Positions 20,904 through 33,611 are shown, counted from the stretch's first letter. The stretch is DNA of 64,000 bases from Apiospora phragmitis (GCA_038363925.1 JAQQWL010000016.1:558001-622000), one strand, 5' to 3'. Notes: generated from the letters alone by a model not told the origin. Translations and numbers: made by a program.

Positions 20904-23900
20904 TGTGTGTGATGAAGGCCCTCAAATGAGGTAAGTGCAGAGAGCAGTATATCTGCACTCTCCTCCGAAGACGGGGTGTAGTATTGTACTTTGGGTAAAG
21001 GTGTGGATGGCGAGAGAGGTACCTGAGTATCACACAACACAAGGCAGACAAAAAAATTGGAAATCAATAAAGTCCGGTATGCTGGATCCCGTCCGGCATT
21101 GAGAGCTCTGTATAAGCAGGGGCAAGTATAGAGACAATAGAGGAGATTGAATGCACAGGCGTGAATGGTACAACAAGCCAATCCAACTATGCGTAAGCTT
21201 CGTTGGTTGGATCTCGTCCAATCAATAAGCTTGTCAACGATTATGACGAACCGGACTACTCCCGGGGTTTGGATTGAGCTGCTTTGGGGGCGGTCGACTA
21301 TTCGGCGTTTAGAGGCGACCTCCTAGTAGGGGTAGAGTAACGTGACTTGTGCAAGGTCGAGCCGCTCAGTCGCTCTCTTTCTTGTGGGGCTCCCTAGGTG
21401 AGAATAACCTCAGGTCGCGAAGTTGGAAACCGTGCCAGAAGACAGCAACAGACTATTCCGACCTTGAAAGCCGATGCAGCAGGTCCAGTAGAGAGGTTGA
21501 GACCCGGTGAAATGTATGCAGCGACTTCTTGCGAAGAAAATGCAGTCAAAAAACGAATGGATAGTGCAGGGCGAAAGATGAGTTTTGATGATTGAAGTAC
21601 TCAACACCACGGATTTGCGAGGTTGTTGGTTGGGAAGAGGTGAAGAAAGAAATGAGGAGATTTGGGTGCGAATTGGGAGTTGGGGATGGCTACCTTTTTT
21701 TTTGGGAACGAGTAATTGCCAGGTTAAGGCGGCAGAAAAGAGACAGACAGACAGAAGAGAGAGAATTGAATGCGAAAAGGGAAAACCGGGGCCTTGACCA
21801 CCCATCTGACAATTGTCATGGGAGCTGCGAGGGAAATTTTATTATCAAAAAACGAATTAAAGATCGGACTAAGCTGGGGGGCAGAAACGTTCAAGGGAAA
21901 CAGGTTGGCATGGGATGGATGGGAGAGGGACATGGGAATGGGGACAATGGGAATGGTTGGCTGGGCCAACGATCCGAGCTTTGGGCCAAAACACCAAAGG
22001 CAGAAGAAGAGGAGAGAGTAAGAAGGGGAGGAGGGGAGGGGGGGGGGGGGTAGGGGGTGAGAGAAGGCAAGCCTGCGGACGGACAATCATCGTCAATACA
22101 ACGACACCTCATCAATCACATCGGTCGGCAAGGAAGGAGACGGAGTTAATGGGGGAGGCAAGCCAAACCACCACCGCCAACAGATGGCCAGGGGTAGATA
22201 GATGCAACTCTGGGAGCGAATATGAATGGACTCGCGATTCGGCAGAAGGGCGCTCTCTCAGTAACAGCCCTCACTCACTTGGCAGCCAACCAGATCAGCT
22301 GCAGGGGAGAGCGCGAGATCATCAGACTCAACTGACTCTCTGCGCTCTGGCCTCATTGGGAAAATAGGTCCGGCCGGTAGACAAACGGTACTGACAGCAT
22401 GTACAGTTATGCTTGCTGTCGTTTATGGTTCTGGCGTCTCTTTGATAGGGTCTTCCCTCTAGTGCATCTAGTCCGGACTATTCCTCTCTCTCAAGGCGAT
22501 ATGCCATATACCGCAACATGGCCTTGCAGGGGAGAGCGAGGTACAAGGCACTGGCATGTACACTCGTACCACGTCAGGTCCCAGCCCGGCTCCCAGCTTT
22601 GATCGATTGATTATATAATGATGCCTACCTAGCACGAACGCACGATAGCCGCAGCATGGGATCGGACAGGGGTGGGTCTCGGAAACAGGGGTCCTTTCCC
22701 CAGACTTGCTGATGGTGTAACCACAGAAAGAACACTCGGGACAGCCGTTCAAGTCCTTTTATCTCTCTTTCCGAGATTGACTGTACTTTGACTGCCGAGC
22801 AGTCATAACCAATACCAGGAAGCCATGATATGGTGATAGTCCGTAGGAACCGGTGTGACTATACGCATGTATATAGTCCGGAGCGCCGATCAGGTGATGA
22901 GGTAAGCAAGGCGACCCGGCCCCAGTTGGTGTCTGACTTTTCACCCGAACTTTCAGATGTGGGTTACTAAATTGGGCAGCACCAAAGCCGTACCGGCACA
23001 GCAGATGGTCCAGTCCAGTCGCTCAATTACTCAAAATGGCTGACACTGTACATTGACCGTATTGAAACAATGTGGCGCGTTCCTGCTGCTTTTGAGTACA
23101 TACTCGTAGTCAAAGCAATATCTATCAGCAAAAACTGCTCCACACCAGAGCTTTGGGACGTATTTGGTGCAAGCGCAGCAATCAAAATTGACACAGGGTA
23201 TCAATAATGCATTCAATAATGAATGCATCAATAAAGCATTGTGATGAGATCAAGTCCTGCCCGCATCTTTGGATCCAGTAGCCTTCGAAGATTGGCGTTT
23301 CAGCCCGAATCTCCATTCGATCAACTTGAAAGTGAAACCCTACGTAGAACGTAGCGTAGGTGGCGGCTGATTGGTGGGCTAAGCGTGTGGTGGGCTCCGC
23401 GCTAATATCGAAACCTGTTCAATGTTTCTCGCGCCCGTCTCCGTGCATGGGGCAGTTGTCGTCGTGCCGAGATGTGGATCATCCCACTAATGCATTGTTC
23501 TAAATATGGCTTAGTTCATCCTCTCGGCTGGTCGCAGTCGGTTCCGGGAACAGCTCAGTGTGTTCACTACAAGCCAACTTACTTGAATACGTTTATTCTC
23601 TTTAGTCTTTTACAGCCCATCTCTCGTGGCTCTTGAGCTGACCTAGATATAAACATGCATATATCCATTGAACTCTTCTAGGTGCTAAGGACCTTATAGT
23701 ATCACTTCGATCTTATTGCTTACCGTTAAAGTGATAAGTATTAGTAATTTCCTGGTAAAAGCCCCGGACCCAGCTTAGGCTAACCTAAAGTGGCACTCTT
23801 CTAGATTACAACAGGCTTTAGGGCTCATGCACAGCTAGACGTTTTTTACCTAGCCAGCGACACCGCTCTATTCATACAGATAAAGTACGGAGTACATTGT

Positions 23901-24317
23901 ACGTTATGCTTAATAGAGGCTCAAACTTTTCAGGATGGACTACATACATACGAACCTAGTATACATTGCTTTCTGAAATAGAATGCACAAAGTGGAATTC
24001 GCTAACTGCCTTCCTTCTTTTCGTATACCTAATCAGATGCAAATTACGGGGTATCGAATGCCTTGCAATTGCAAGTATGTTTATGCGGTATGCAGTTGAT
24101 TGGTAGTTCTCCCGACGACAAGGCAACCCCCACCTATTCTTCTTTGCAACCCACCTCTGATTTGCATCATCATCCCGTCGCGTTATGCGCATAGTAATAG
24201 ACAGATAAACTCATCAATAGCTGCGTCTCAAGATCGCATTAGAGCTCCTCGTTCTAGCCATTCCTGTCACTCTGAGCCTTATTTTCTCCTGGCTCGGATT
24301 CATTTATAGTTGCCATC
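20904..24317. other. 3.4-kb gene-free region between Hpc2 and RPAP1
   Basis: The two flanking genes diverge, so both promoters lie here. Purine-rich, repetitive sequence between 21600 and 22100, including a G run near 22039-22050, creates several open frames of low complexity that I do not accept as genes. AT-rich DNA around 23600-24000 may include old repeat debris. No RNA gene was recognised. Confidence 0.45.
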
Positions 24318-25676
24318 ATGAATTCTCTTATGATTTTCGACATCAAGGAGAAGGACACAAGCTCTCCCCAAGCGCCGAGCTTTCCACAACCCAAGTCGAC
24401 TGCCACTGGCTTTCCCGAACATAAGAAACGCACACGGATATCAGCCTTTAAACAGAAGCGCCAAGGGCCGTCGGCGGACGATGTGAAGCCCCAGCCCCAG
24501 CCCCCGACCCCGAACTCGACCTCGAAGCCTAATCCGACAGTCGAGGAACACACCGCAGCACTGAGAAGAGATGGCGGTGCGGGCCCTCTACAGCAGAGTT
24601 CGCAAGCGGACGAGAAGAGCAGCATAGATCGCGAAAATAGCCAGAGGCTGGCAAGCATGTCACCCGAGGAAATAGAAGCGGCAAGGCAAGAGCTGTTCAA
24701 CGGCATGGACTCGTCTCTCCTTCAAAGGCTGCTCAAGAGGGCAAACCTGGATGAGCATAACGGGCCCTCGCCCTTTATGGACGACAAATTGGCCGAGCAG
24801 CTAGCAACACAGGGTGACGGTACAGATACACAGAATAAGGATAAGAGCGCCTCTGAAACAGAAGGGGAACCCAAAACACCGAAGAAAAAGGTCACATTCG
24901 AGACGCCCAGCGTCGAGGACGACGAAGACGACACTGCGCCGCCCCCATCCGCCGAGCAGGCCCAACCAGCTCCCTCCGCCGCAGACGAAGACGACACGCA
25001 GCACGGCGGACGAACGCACTGGCCCGAGCCCCCGCAAGTGCCCGACCTCGACCCGGCCGACCCCAACTTCCTCGAGACGCTGCACACCAAGTACTTCCCC
25101 AACCTGCCGGCGGACCCGAGCAAGCTGGCCTGGATGGCGCCGATCCCGACGGCCAACTCCCCCGCCGACTTCGACAGCCCGTACCACCCGCGCCAGTCGT
25201 CGCTGCCCATCTCGCAGCTGCGCTTCGACTTCCGCGGCACCCTGCTGCCGCCGCGGATCAGCCGCGCCGTCCCCGTCACCAAGGGCCTGCACCACCACGG
25301 CGAGGCCCCCGAGGCCGCCGGCTACACTGTGAGCGAGCTCGCCCGCCTCACCCGCAGCGCCGTGCCCGGCCAGCGCTGCATCGCCTACCAGACGCTGGGG
25401 CGCATCCTGTTCCGGCTGGGGCGCGGCGAGTTCGGCGGCGATGACGTCGCCGAGGGTATTTGGGCCACGGTCCAGGAAAACCGCGTCATGGAGAGCATCC
25501 GCGAGGAGGCCAACGTGAATCCCGCCGACTTCGCGGCCGGAAACATGGTTGGCGACGGCAGGGGGCGTGGCCACCGAAGCGCCTATGCTTTTGCTGTCGA
25601 GGCTATGTGGCTATTCGAGAAAGGGGGCTGGAAGGAAAGGTTGCGGCGAGGGAAAATAGGGCCCCGAGCATTATAA
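24318..25676 (+). CDS. RBA50: RNA polymerase II-associated protein 1 (RPAP1/Rba50 family)
   Basis: An intronless 452-residue frame. The RPAP1 N-terminal motif is at about residues 113-147 (MSPEEIEAARQELFNGMDSS then LLQRLLKRAN). The RPAP1 C-terminal domain begins near residue 300, where LRFDFRGTLLPP is followed by VTKGLHHHGEAPEAAGYT, ELARLTRSAVPGQRC and IAYQTLGRILFRLG. The family helps assemble RNA polymerase II in the cytoplasm and bring it into the nucleus. A disordered acidic linker separates the two domains. The length is near that of yeast Rba50 and far below that of animal RPAP1, as expected for fungi. The start at 24318 gives the conserved basic N-terminus with EHKKRTRISAFKQ. The assignment is secure. 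Confidence 0.92.
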   Translation: MNSLMIFDIKEKDTSSPQAPSFPQPKSTATGFPEHKKRTRISAFKQKRQGPSADDVKPQPQPPTPNSTSKPNPTVEEHTAALRRDGGAGPLQQSSQADEKSSIDRENSQRLASMSPEEIEAARQELFNGMDSSLLQRLLKRANLDEHNGPSPFMDDKLAEQLATQGDGTDTQNKDKSASETEGEPKTPKKKVTFETPSVEDDEDDTAPPPSAEQAQPAPSAADEDDTQHGGRTHWPEPPQVPDLDPADPNFLETLHTKYFPNLPADPSKLAWMAPIPTANSPADFDSPYHPRQSSLPISQLRFDFRGTLLPPRISRAVPVTKGLHHHGEAPEAAGYTVSELARLTRSAVPGQRCIAYQTLGRILFRLGRGEFGGDDVAEGIWATVQENRVMESIREEANVNPADFAAGNMVGDGRGRGHRSAYAFAVEAMWLFEKGGWKERLRRGKIGPRAL

Positions 25677-26327
25677 GGGACCCTTTAGTGTATATTTATT
25701 GCAGCACATCTAAGCCTCTGACCTCGACGCTATGCAATCTCAAACTCGTAAGACTTGGGGCGCTAGGCCATTCCCGCCATACGCAGCTGGGACTGCAAGA
25801 AATTATCTCCTGGTGCTAATCCAGGGACTGATTATTCGTCTTGCGAAAAAAAAATGGTAAGAATAGAAAATGAAAAATGCTTGACTTGAGCTAGTATAAC
25901 ACGGCCGAAGAGAATCGCATCAACCTTTCACCTTACACCAAACAGCATCTATCATGCTGCGCGTTGCTACCGGAAATTTGGATATACTTTTCGTGCCCTT
26001 TCCTTGGTCCAAAAGGTGCCGTTGATGCCCCGAATCCCATGGCAATTCGAGACTTGCTGTATAAGTCGCCCAGCCGCCTCCTTGCCGCGCCCCCAAGTTT
26101 TGTATCTAGACCCATCCTTGTCACGTAGAGCTAAAAGCGGCTTGGGCGCAAAATGCTTGATCCCACTCGCTCATTTGTTGTTTTTTCCTGAAATTCTCCA
26201 TGAAATCCGGAGTTGACGAAGATGGCATTCATTCATTTGTGTTGAGAAACGTTATCGGTGCTTGCCGAAGAACTAAAGAACCCAGGTGTCTTTAAAGGGT
26301 TCGATCAATGGGTACGAAGGCCATTCA
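25677..26327. other. Convergent intergenic region between RPAP1 and Vps74
   Basis: About 650 bp of presumed 3' UTR sequence. No gene is supported. Confidence 0.4.
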
Positions 26328-27623
26328 TTACAAGAGGGAGTCGAGGCGAGTGAAGACGCTCAGGCAAGCTGCGACAACTTCGAGTTGAAGTTCCTTATCC
26401 TTGGCCTTGTTGCCCTCCTATATTGGTGCATCTAGATTAGCATGATACTCAGCAGGCCTCAACATATTTGGGGGGCTCCTACCTCGGCGATAATCTGCGG
26501 GATGTTGGCTCCTATCCCTTGGCTGCCAGCCTTCTTGCCGAAAGGCCATTGGCTATATTCAGCCAGGATCTCGTCCGTCTGCGTGAAGGCTCGTTCCCGA
26601 GCTTCGTGGCCAAGAGTGCTCAATGCATTCTCCAAAACATTCGCGGCATATGCAGCGCAGACCATGGCGATCGTTCGTGTGTAACGGAACTCGAGGTTCT
26701 CGGGCAGGAATTGCGAAGCGGGCAGGACGACGGTACGTTGGGTCAGCACGTTTCTAACGCGCCGGCGGATTTCTTCCTTGGCGCCACCATCGGCCACTGG
26801 GTGTGTGGCCATATCGAAGAGTAAGAAGTTGCGCTTCTCAGTTCGCAGAATGCCCTTGTCTACCAGACCTTTGCAGAGGCGCTCTCGAACTTGCTTCAAT
26901 TGGTAGCCAATCTTCATCAGGTTCCATGTCTCGCCTGCGGGCGGTTAGCCATTTCTTCAACTCCGCTCTTGTGTGTTGTCAAGGCCATTCTATTTTCCTT
27001 GTTCCTTGGGGATGGGGTCTGTCGGTGCTAGGGTTTAGACATACCACTCATCAGATCGATCCAGGAGCTAACGCTCATCTTCTCGCTGGCCTTCATCATC
27101 TTCAGTGCCTCGTCAAGGAGCACTTCTCCAGTAAGGGTATCGTCGACAACTTCGATAACTCGGTCGGCAAGGGGAAACCGCCGCCTCGAGGGGTCTTTCT
27201 GCATGCTGATACGGCCACGGAAGGCAAGCTCGAGGACGATGCAGCCACGAAGCGCATAGCTGATGTTGTCGTTCCAGAACGAAAGGTAGCCCTGCAAGAG
27301 GATGGGATCAGCATCTGGTGGGGGAGATGTGTGCAAAGGTGCGATCGGAGGGCATTAGTTACCTGTTTGTCTTTCAGGCCCAGCAATATCACCTCCTCCA
27401 TCAGGGTGAGCTTGGGTTGCTTGCTTCGCTCGGCGCTCTCGCTGATATCGCGCGGGTCGAAAGCGATCTTGTGACCATTCTCACCCGACTCGTAGCTGGT
27501 CTCCGGGGCGGCATCGCGAACATTGGTGGCCGACGCACTGCGACTGGGGCCGTTGCTGCCTTCGCCATCTCCCGCAGCCGGGCCGCCGCCCGCACCGCGG
27601 CGTCTGGTCAAGCCGGACGACAT
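26328..27623 (-). CDS. VPS74: Vps74/GOLPH3 Golgi PI4P-binding protein
   Basis: Four exons, 27623-27363, 27291-27045, 26934-26483 and 26417-26328, total 350 codons (349 residues), the usual length for fungal Vps74. The GPP34 domain starts at [16 protein letters not shown] and continues across the first intron with [19 protein letters not shown]. The C-terminal exon ends [13 protein letters not shown]. The protein binds phosphatidylinositol-4-phosphate on Golgi membranes and the tails of glycosyltransferases, retaining them in the Golgi by COPI. The N-terminus carries the expected basic and Ser-rich disordered tail ([12 protein letters not shown]). All introns have good GTAACT/GTATGT/GTAGGA donors and AG acceptors. 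Assignment is secure; no lesion was seen. Confidence 0.93.
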
Positions 27624-29207
27624 TATGGAGGTTGTGTATCAGCACAGGACGTAGGATTAGATTATTGTATATGGTCAGGATGGGATGGGCGATGTTGCGT
27701 TAAGCGTGACCCAATGCCGGTGCCGGTGAGAGGAAGCGAGCGTCGCAATCGACTCGTGTGAGATGAGGGTGTACTGGGACAACCTCTCTTTTCCCCCCAG
27801 TAATGTCGCGCCTATGGTTTCTTTGTGGATCGGGAAGCGCCAGGCCGAAATTCAATTGACACGACGACGAAGGTTCGACAGGGAAAGCCAAACCAGGGAT
27901 CAGAGGGGACAGAGCAGTCGAAGTCGATGGCAAGCCTCTCTTCTTCTTCTTCTTCTTCTTCTTCTTCCTACTTGTTCGGGATGCGGGTGAGATTGTTCTG
28001 TAGATACGGTCTCCTTTCAGCCAGCCCTGGTTTGGTAGCTCGACGTCGAGTTAGAATTGAAGGTGGACCGTGTCATCAATCAATCAACGAAATGAGATGG
28101 ATGGATTGGTTAGGTTATCGGACAGATTAATTAACTGCTCCGTCGTCTGCGAGGTGGTGCACAGCAGTTGAGCAAGGCCCCCAAGGCCCCTACTCCTCCC
28201 TGCCGTACCGGCTAGGCTGCCCTTTTTTCCAGGCCAGGTGGGCTTAGGGGGCAATGGGGGTCAGGCCACGCACTGTAGTTCCAGTCAAATCTCCAGCCTC
28301 AAGCCTGTAGGGATAGGATCCACTAATTATTTCAGCCAAGTGCCAAGGGTTCTGCCGTCTTTCCATGTGCGGTTTTGTTGACAGTGGGGTACAGCCTCAT
28401 TTGATATCGACATCATACCTACCTTAGGTATTCTCAGTCGCAATCTCATCTCAAATCAACGATAAGACTGAAGATGTAGATTCTGGATTGGAGTACTAGC
28501 CTCGGTGGGTGCGCCAAAAGTTTACCCACACGCGCCGCGAACAACGGACCCGACATTGTCGAATTCATACCAAGTCTCGAGAAGAAGGCAACGTGTCAGC
28601 CACGAAGCTTGGTAACACAACACAGCTGTGCATGGTCGCGTGCCTCCTCTCTTACCTGGCACATGATTTACATTAACTGTATTTACATGCATTTCTAGAC
28701 ACTTGATGTCTACATTTGCCAGTAAACTTACTTGATGGATATAGGTGGGTGGAGAGAGAGGGTATGCCTAGGGTTAATTAACGACGAGTGAGTCTCGGCC
28801 ACCGCCACAGAGTATCTCAAACCATGCTGCGCATCCTCCAAGAACTTGTATACCACACGGCCTAGACTGTACATGCGTGCATGATGATTGAAAATATAGG
28901 GAGTCAAATGCGTACAGGACATGTCCGGCTTCAAGCCCCATGGTTTCTTTGCCCACCCTGGTACGAACAGTCTTTGTGCTTCGACAGATCACTCAAAGAC
29001 TGTCAGTCAATATGATTTATTGGACCTTCTTTCAACCCATTGGTGTAGAACAATGCCATGGTGCTCGATTCTCAACTGCCTGGCTTTGTGGATGTTTAGA
29101 TATGTTCTGTCAGCGGGCTTCCCCTACCCTCGAAACTGAATTTCATATTGAACACACCCACTACCCCTTCGACTACTACTGCAATCTACCGATATCCCTG
29201 ATTCCAA
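27624..29207. other. 1.6-kb gene-free region
   Basis: Holds the Vps74 promoter and, at 27939-27967, a (TCT)n trinucleotide repeat. Several small open frames exist but none has domain or codon support. Confidence 0.45.
27939..27967. repeat. (TCT)n microsatellite
   Basis: About nine consecutive TCT units, about 320 bp upstream of the Vps74 start codon. Confidence 0.8.
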
Positions 29208-30621
29208 ATGGCGCACCCAGACTACTATTTTCTCGACCCGGATGAGATGGAAGAGCATCACAAGTACTTGCTCAAGACCGGTTTAGGAAGAGGAGTTCCT
29301 CGAGAGCGAGTGGAACTGCATGGGTAAAAAGCTCAAGAACTTCCCTCTCTTTCGATGGTCGCCCGCGGGTCCGCGGTATCACGACGCCCGACCAAGATAC
29401 TACCGAGACAGAGTCGAAGGCCATGAGATTCATGCGTGTTCTTTGTTGCCAAATCATATTACCACATATTAGGGGAAAGGGGCCCCGCGACATCGCTAAT
29501 GGTACCACTGAGCACAAGTCGGGTACCAAGGCCAAGGTGCCACCTCCTGTGATAAAAGATCTCTTAGCTTCGATCCGTACGAGACGAGAAAAACAAAAGG
29601 CTAAGGAAGCGGATGAGGCATTCTTCCGCCCTCGCAAGGTGGAAAGGTACGACTGGTCCAAGTACGACCCGGAGGCGTCCGACGACGATGTTGATGTTTG
29701 GAAAGTTAAGTCTTTGTCTGAACCAGATGAGTCGTCAGTGGTCAGCTATGAACCGTGCTCGCCATCCGACGATGGGTCATCCATCCACGAGCCAGAATTC
29801 CCATCTGATTTCGGGTCTTCCACCCTCAGCTTTGGGGACAGCTTGCTAATGAGTCCAGAGCAGCCTCTTCTTCCCGCCATATGTGCTAACACAGTCCCAC
29901 CAGTTCGTTCAAATCGTTTTCTGGATAGTAAGCAGGGAACGGTGGATAGCGTTGGTCTCTCTCGGGAACGCGCCGACATGCAGTCAGTGAAAGAGGCCCA
30001 AAGCCAGACCAAGAATATCGCACCCCAGGCACTCGGTCTACTAAGCCACCTAGATTGATGAAAGCTCCCAGAGAGGGTGCTTCATCGACTACGTCTTCCT
30101 CAAAGTCAAGAAAAGGGGGTTCCACCTCTGGCCTATCGTCATCGACCGTCACTTCCGGTAATTCTCAAACCAGCACCATACGGCCTGATTCTTCCCAAAA
30201 GTCTGAGGGGCAAGACTCCGTCGTTACAGTAATTAAACGTTCGGTCACGCCGAAGACCACAGGAAGTCCTTCTCGTGCTCAATCCAAACGGATTGTAACA
30301 GAAACCCCCGCAATCCAATCTTCGGAGAAAACTCCACCGCCAGAAGATAAGCCACGACCCCCTATGACTGCAAGGCCACGCCATCACTCCCGGCGTAGAT
30401 CTCTGCAGATGCCGTTGGCCTCCCCCAGGATTGGTGATGGATCGCGGCCCCCGTTGTCTGTCAGCGCTTATGGAGGATCTTTCAACTACTGCGGGTGCGC
30501 TGCCGCTGACTGTCGTGATTGCAGAGAGACTACCACCCCCGAGAAGTACTTCCCATTCGAACAACAAGGTGCACTGCAGCCCAAACGAGAGTCTAGGCAT
30601 CATAGCACATACTACACATAA
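29208..30621 (+). CDS. Hypothetical Ser/Pro-rich protein, damaged or misread near its 5' end
   Basis: An ATG at 29208 opens a frame beginning MAHPDYYFLDPDEMEEHHKY. From about 29280 the coding-like codons move to another frame (FLESEWNCMGKKLKNF and onward), as if an AG dinucleotide had been lost in the GGTTTAGGAAGAGG stretch. A further change of frame, by intron or error, occurs between about 29400 and 29500. From 29500 the reading is good: VIKDLLASIRTRREKQ, then KVERYDWSKYDPEASDDDVD. It crosses a clean 56-nt intron at 29928-29983 (GTAAGC donor, ATGCAG acceptor) into a Ser/Thr/Pro-rich basic C-terminal half ending at 30621. I recognise no domain. It is probably a fungal-specific disordered protein. 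Confidence 0.5.
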
Positions 30622-31257
30622 GTTGGCTTGATACTGGCTTGTGCTGTCGACGGCCAATCCCAAACAGGTCTTTGGGTGTCGCCTTCAGTTGGTCACCGCG
30701 TACTAATTATACGTAGAGTGTTTTATAGATTTTGCTACAGCCTAGTTATATTATTTTCTAAATACAGCCTTAAATTCGTGTTCTTGATTCCTGATCTGAT
30801 CTGTTTTCAGGAAATCACCAGATGGCCCTGTTAGGTCTTCCAATGTATCCCAATAATAGTAGAACCAGGAAAGAGCAGGATGACGATACCTACATGTAGG
30901 TAGTTGAAACAAGCAGTTTCCACGAGCCGGACCTTTTGCTGCATCGATGCTGCCAACGGATGCAACAACCCGCGAGCGGCATATCAATCCATCTGTAGGT
31001 ATCGTGTAAGCCATGCTGGAGCATCGCATGCATCTCGTCAGCCGTAACGTCGCACAAACTCCACAAACCTTGCCGCTGATATTGCTAGTTTGTTACCCCG
31101 TCGCCATGCACCAAGCAGTTCGAAGATAAAAACCAACAATCAAAACACACGCGTGCTCGCGCGTACTAAATCTTTCTCCTTCCCTCTCCCCCTCTCTCCT
31201 CTCCTCTCCCCTTCTTAACTTCGCGGAGGGGATCCGAAGCCTCGCTTCCTGCGAAAG
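30622..31257. other. Intergenic
   Basis: About 640 bp without a supported gene, ending in a pyrimidine-rich tract (CTCTCC repeats, 31175-31211) just before the next start codon, a common promoter feature in fungi. Confidence 0.4.
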
Positions 31258-31887
31258 ATGACCTCTTCATCGTTATCGTCGTCCTCGCAATCGCAATACT
31301 CCTTGCCGTCTCGAACGTCCCCTGCGCCGTCGCAGAGCAAGTCTGTGACCGAAGGGGCGACCCCGCATCAGAGCGCCAAACCAGCGACCTCGCGTCGTAC
31401 AAGTAAATGGGTGCCCCACGTACGTTATTGTCGACTTGCTGGCATGCCCCTTTACTGCCTCTTGCGTCCTTGTCTTACTCTATCTCTCTCTCTCTCTCTC
31501 TCTCTCAAGCGATGTATATCCACCACAGCATTCGAGCAAGAACAAATCAAAGGTTGAAGCGACTGACGTTTAGCCCCCTAGCGCGGTGGTGCTGATACTG
31601 TTTCATCTCCTTCCGGACGACTGGGCAGTGGTCTGGAGCCGGAAATCCTGCCGCTGGCTCTGCACCCGCCGCTGGGTCTGGCCCACCCGCACCAGCAGCT
31701 TCACTACCAGACGTTCCAGGACATCCCGGCCCCGTCCGTAGACGGCCCCTCGGATGAAGAGGACGGGTTCTCGGAGGCGTCGGACTGGTCGATGGTAGTC
31801 CGAGTCCTGTTCGGGTTGGCAGCCGGGATGATCGTCATCTGGCTGATGGTCCAGATGGTCCTCTTCGCAATCGAATGGTCCGCCTAG
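31258..31887 (+). CDS. Small tail-anchored-like membrane protein, unknown function
   Basis: Two exons, 31258-31419 and 31582-31887, join in phase 0 and give 155 residues. The 162-nt intron has a GTACGT donor, a TAG acceptor and a (TC)n repeat inside. The N-terminal half is Ser-rich and disordered (TSSSLSSSSQSQYSLPSRTS). The middle is acidic (SDEEDGFSEASDW). A single long hydrophobic segment near the C-terminus (VLFGLAAGMIVIWLMVQMVL) is followed by only eight residues, the layout of a tail-anchored protein. The second exon contains no ATG, so frame scanning alone would miss it. The function is unknown; location in the ER or mitochondrial outer membrane is a guess from topology. Confidence 0.65.
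31480..31507. repeat. (TC)n microsatellite inside an intron
   Basis: A CT dinucleotide run sits in the intron of the small membrane-protein gene and enlarges it to 162 nt. It might act as an extended polypyrimidine tract. Confidence 0.8.
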
Positions 31888-32575
31888 GGGGGACGAGGCC
31901 TGATGACTTGTGGGAGGCTATGGGCGTCGTCGGCTTCTCCGGAGAGCGGTAGAAGCGGTGTAGTGCGGCCGTGGCTGGCTAGTTGCGAAGGTCGTGGTTC
32001 TTCATGATGGTGTGCGGTGTGTAATGGCTGCTTGGTTGCTGTTGATAGTAGCAGCGGGTTTCTCAGGGGTGCTGCGACTTTTACAAGATCAGAGGGTTCA
32101 CTAACTGGACTGTCGGAAGTAATTATTGCATGCAATTTAGAGGTCGAGATGACGAGTACCACATTATAATATCAGTTTCCAGTTGATACTATTGGCAGTG
32201 CTTACGGTCCGTCTTACTTGGCTGCCAGGAAACGCATTGCAAGTACGTCCAGCGTTGCTAGGCTTCTCTGCCACTCATTGCACTTTCTCGCAGGTGTTAT
32301 GTATGGGGGTCTCGATGCAGAGCATGTATTCACTGTGCGCATGAATGTATGATCATGAGCCGAATCAACTTCTTGTATTCACTTTGCTATTCACAATCAG
32401 CCACACAAATAAAGACCAGGTTTTCTTCTGCAATTGAGACTCCTCCTTTTTCTCCACCACCTCTCTTTTGCAAATCATCGTATTTGAGTCCTCTGCATCT
32501 TATCTAGCCCGAAACCACCTCTCAAGTCAGCTGCACTCTTCCGCCTCTCGCCATGACGAGGGCTCCGAGAAATCC
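31888..32575. other. Intergenic
   Basis: About 690 bp; 3' UTR of the membrane-protein gene and promoter of the secreted-protein gene. Pyrimidine-rich sequence (CTCCTCCTTTTTCTCC) around 32440-32470 precedes the probable transcription start. Confidence 0.35.
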
Positions 32576-33611
32576 ATGATGTTCCTGATCATCGCCCTCC
32601 TGGGGCTACTACTATCGATGGTATCGGCCGCCGACGACCGACTTATTGTTTACCCCGACTGTCTTGCTGATTATGAGTACTTCCTCAAGGTCGAAAATCA
32701 CACCATATCTGCTGTTTTGGCCAACGGCACCGTCATCCACGACAATGCGGACCCGTGCACCAGCAGAACCAACTACAAGATGTACCATGAGTATCTTGAA
32801 GCGGATTGCAAAGCTCCCGTAGATTATATGGAAAGTATCCCTGGGTTCTGCGATGTTACCAAAGGCGTGGATACCATTCAACCATGCGTTTCCTTCTGCC
32901 AAGTTCGTAAGTGGTCTCTTAACAATGCACCGGTTTCCTTTTGCTAATTCAGGCCTGTTTTCATAACATAGGCACCACGCACCTCTACGACAAAGAGGTA
33001 CCTTGGGAAAAGTCCTACTGTGGCACCGGGGCAAATGTCATCTGTTCCGTCGCCTCGGGCACTTACATGAACTACGAGTCTGATCACAGCTACCCTGGCA
33101 TGGAAGATGTTTACATTCGAGGCATCTCCGGTGGTTGGTTGAGCGGTAGCGGCGGCGTGTGGGCGGCGCCTAATTTAAGATACTACCTGATCCCTAGAGA
33201 ATGCGGATATTGGACTTTCATCCCCATTCAGAAAATGACGTGGTAGGTCCAAAACATCGCATCGCCTCTTCTTACACACCCACACTCTCACACGCAGAGA
33301 GAGAGAGATGATCCCTAGTAGGCTAACAAAACTATTGCAGTGGGAGCACCTCGTGGGCTATTTCCGGTCAAGACCTTAATGAGCATAAGTGTCATTACGA
33401 CAAGATATGGGAGAGTATCACCACCGAACACGACTGCGTTGTTCAGAACATCCAGTCAGCAACTGGCGGTGTTGCAGGGGTGAGCGTGTTCGTTCAGGTT
33501 AACTGCGGGGACCTCACCGTTGCCCCAGCCAATCGTCAAAACGATGCTTATCTCTGCGCCGACAAGCTGTCTCCGCAAGACCTGGACAAGAAGCTTCAGA
33601 GCTGGATGTAG
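32576..33611 (+). CDS. Secreted cysteine-containing protein of unknown function
   Basis: Three exons, 32576-32906, 32972-33242 and 33341-33611, give 290 residues; all junctions keep frame (GTAAGT and GTAGGT donors, ATAG and GCAG acceptors). The N-terminus MMFLIIALLGLLLSMVSA is a clear signal peptide with likely cleavage after VSA. About 15 cysteines are spread through the mature protein, and there are several N-glycosylation sites (NHT, NGT). No membrane segment follows. I recognise no catalytic motif. The size, secretion and cysteines fit an extracellular or cell-wall protein, perhaps an effector-like one, but many fungal families look like this. The second intron carries a CACA/GAGA simple repeat. 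Confidence 0.72.

Noticed and set aside
21410..22367. Several overlapping open frames between Hpc2 and RPAP1
   Set aside because: Low-complexity purine/pyrimidine-rich DNA gives frames of similar length on both strands; no domain, no splice logic, poor codon use.
24801..25574. Antisense open frame over RPAP1
   Set aside because: Shadow of the conserved RPAP1 frame; composition is Gly/Ala/Val/Arg-rich without any motif.
29928..30058. Apparent stop at 30056-30058 in the Ser-rich gene
   Set aside because: A 56-nt GTAAGC...CAG intron at 29928-29983 places the downstream frame in phase, so this stop is not read.
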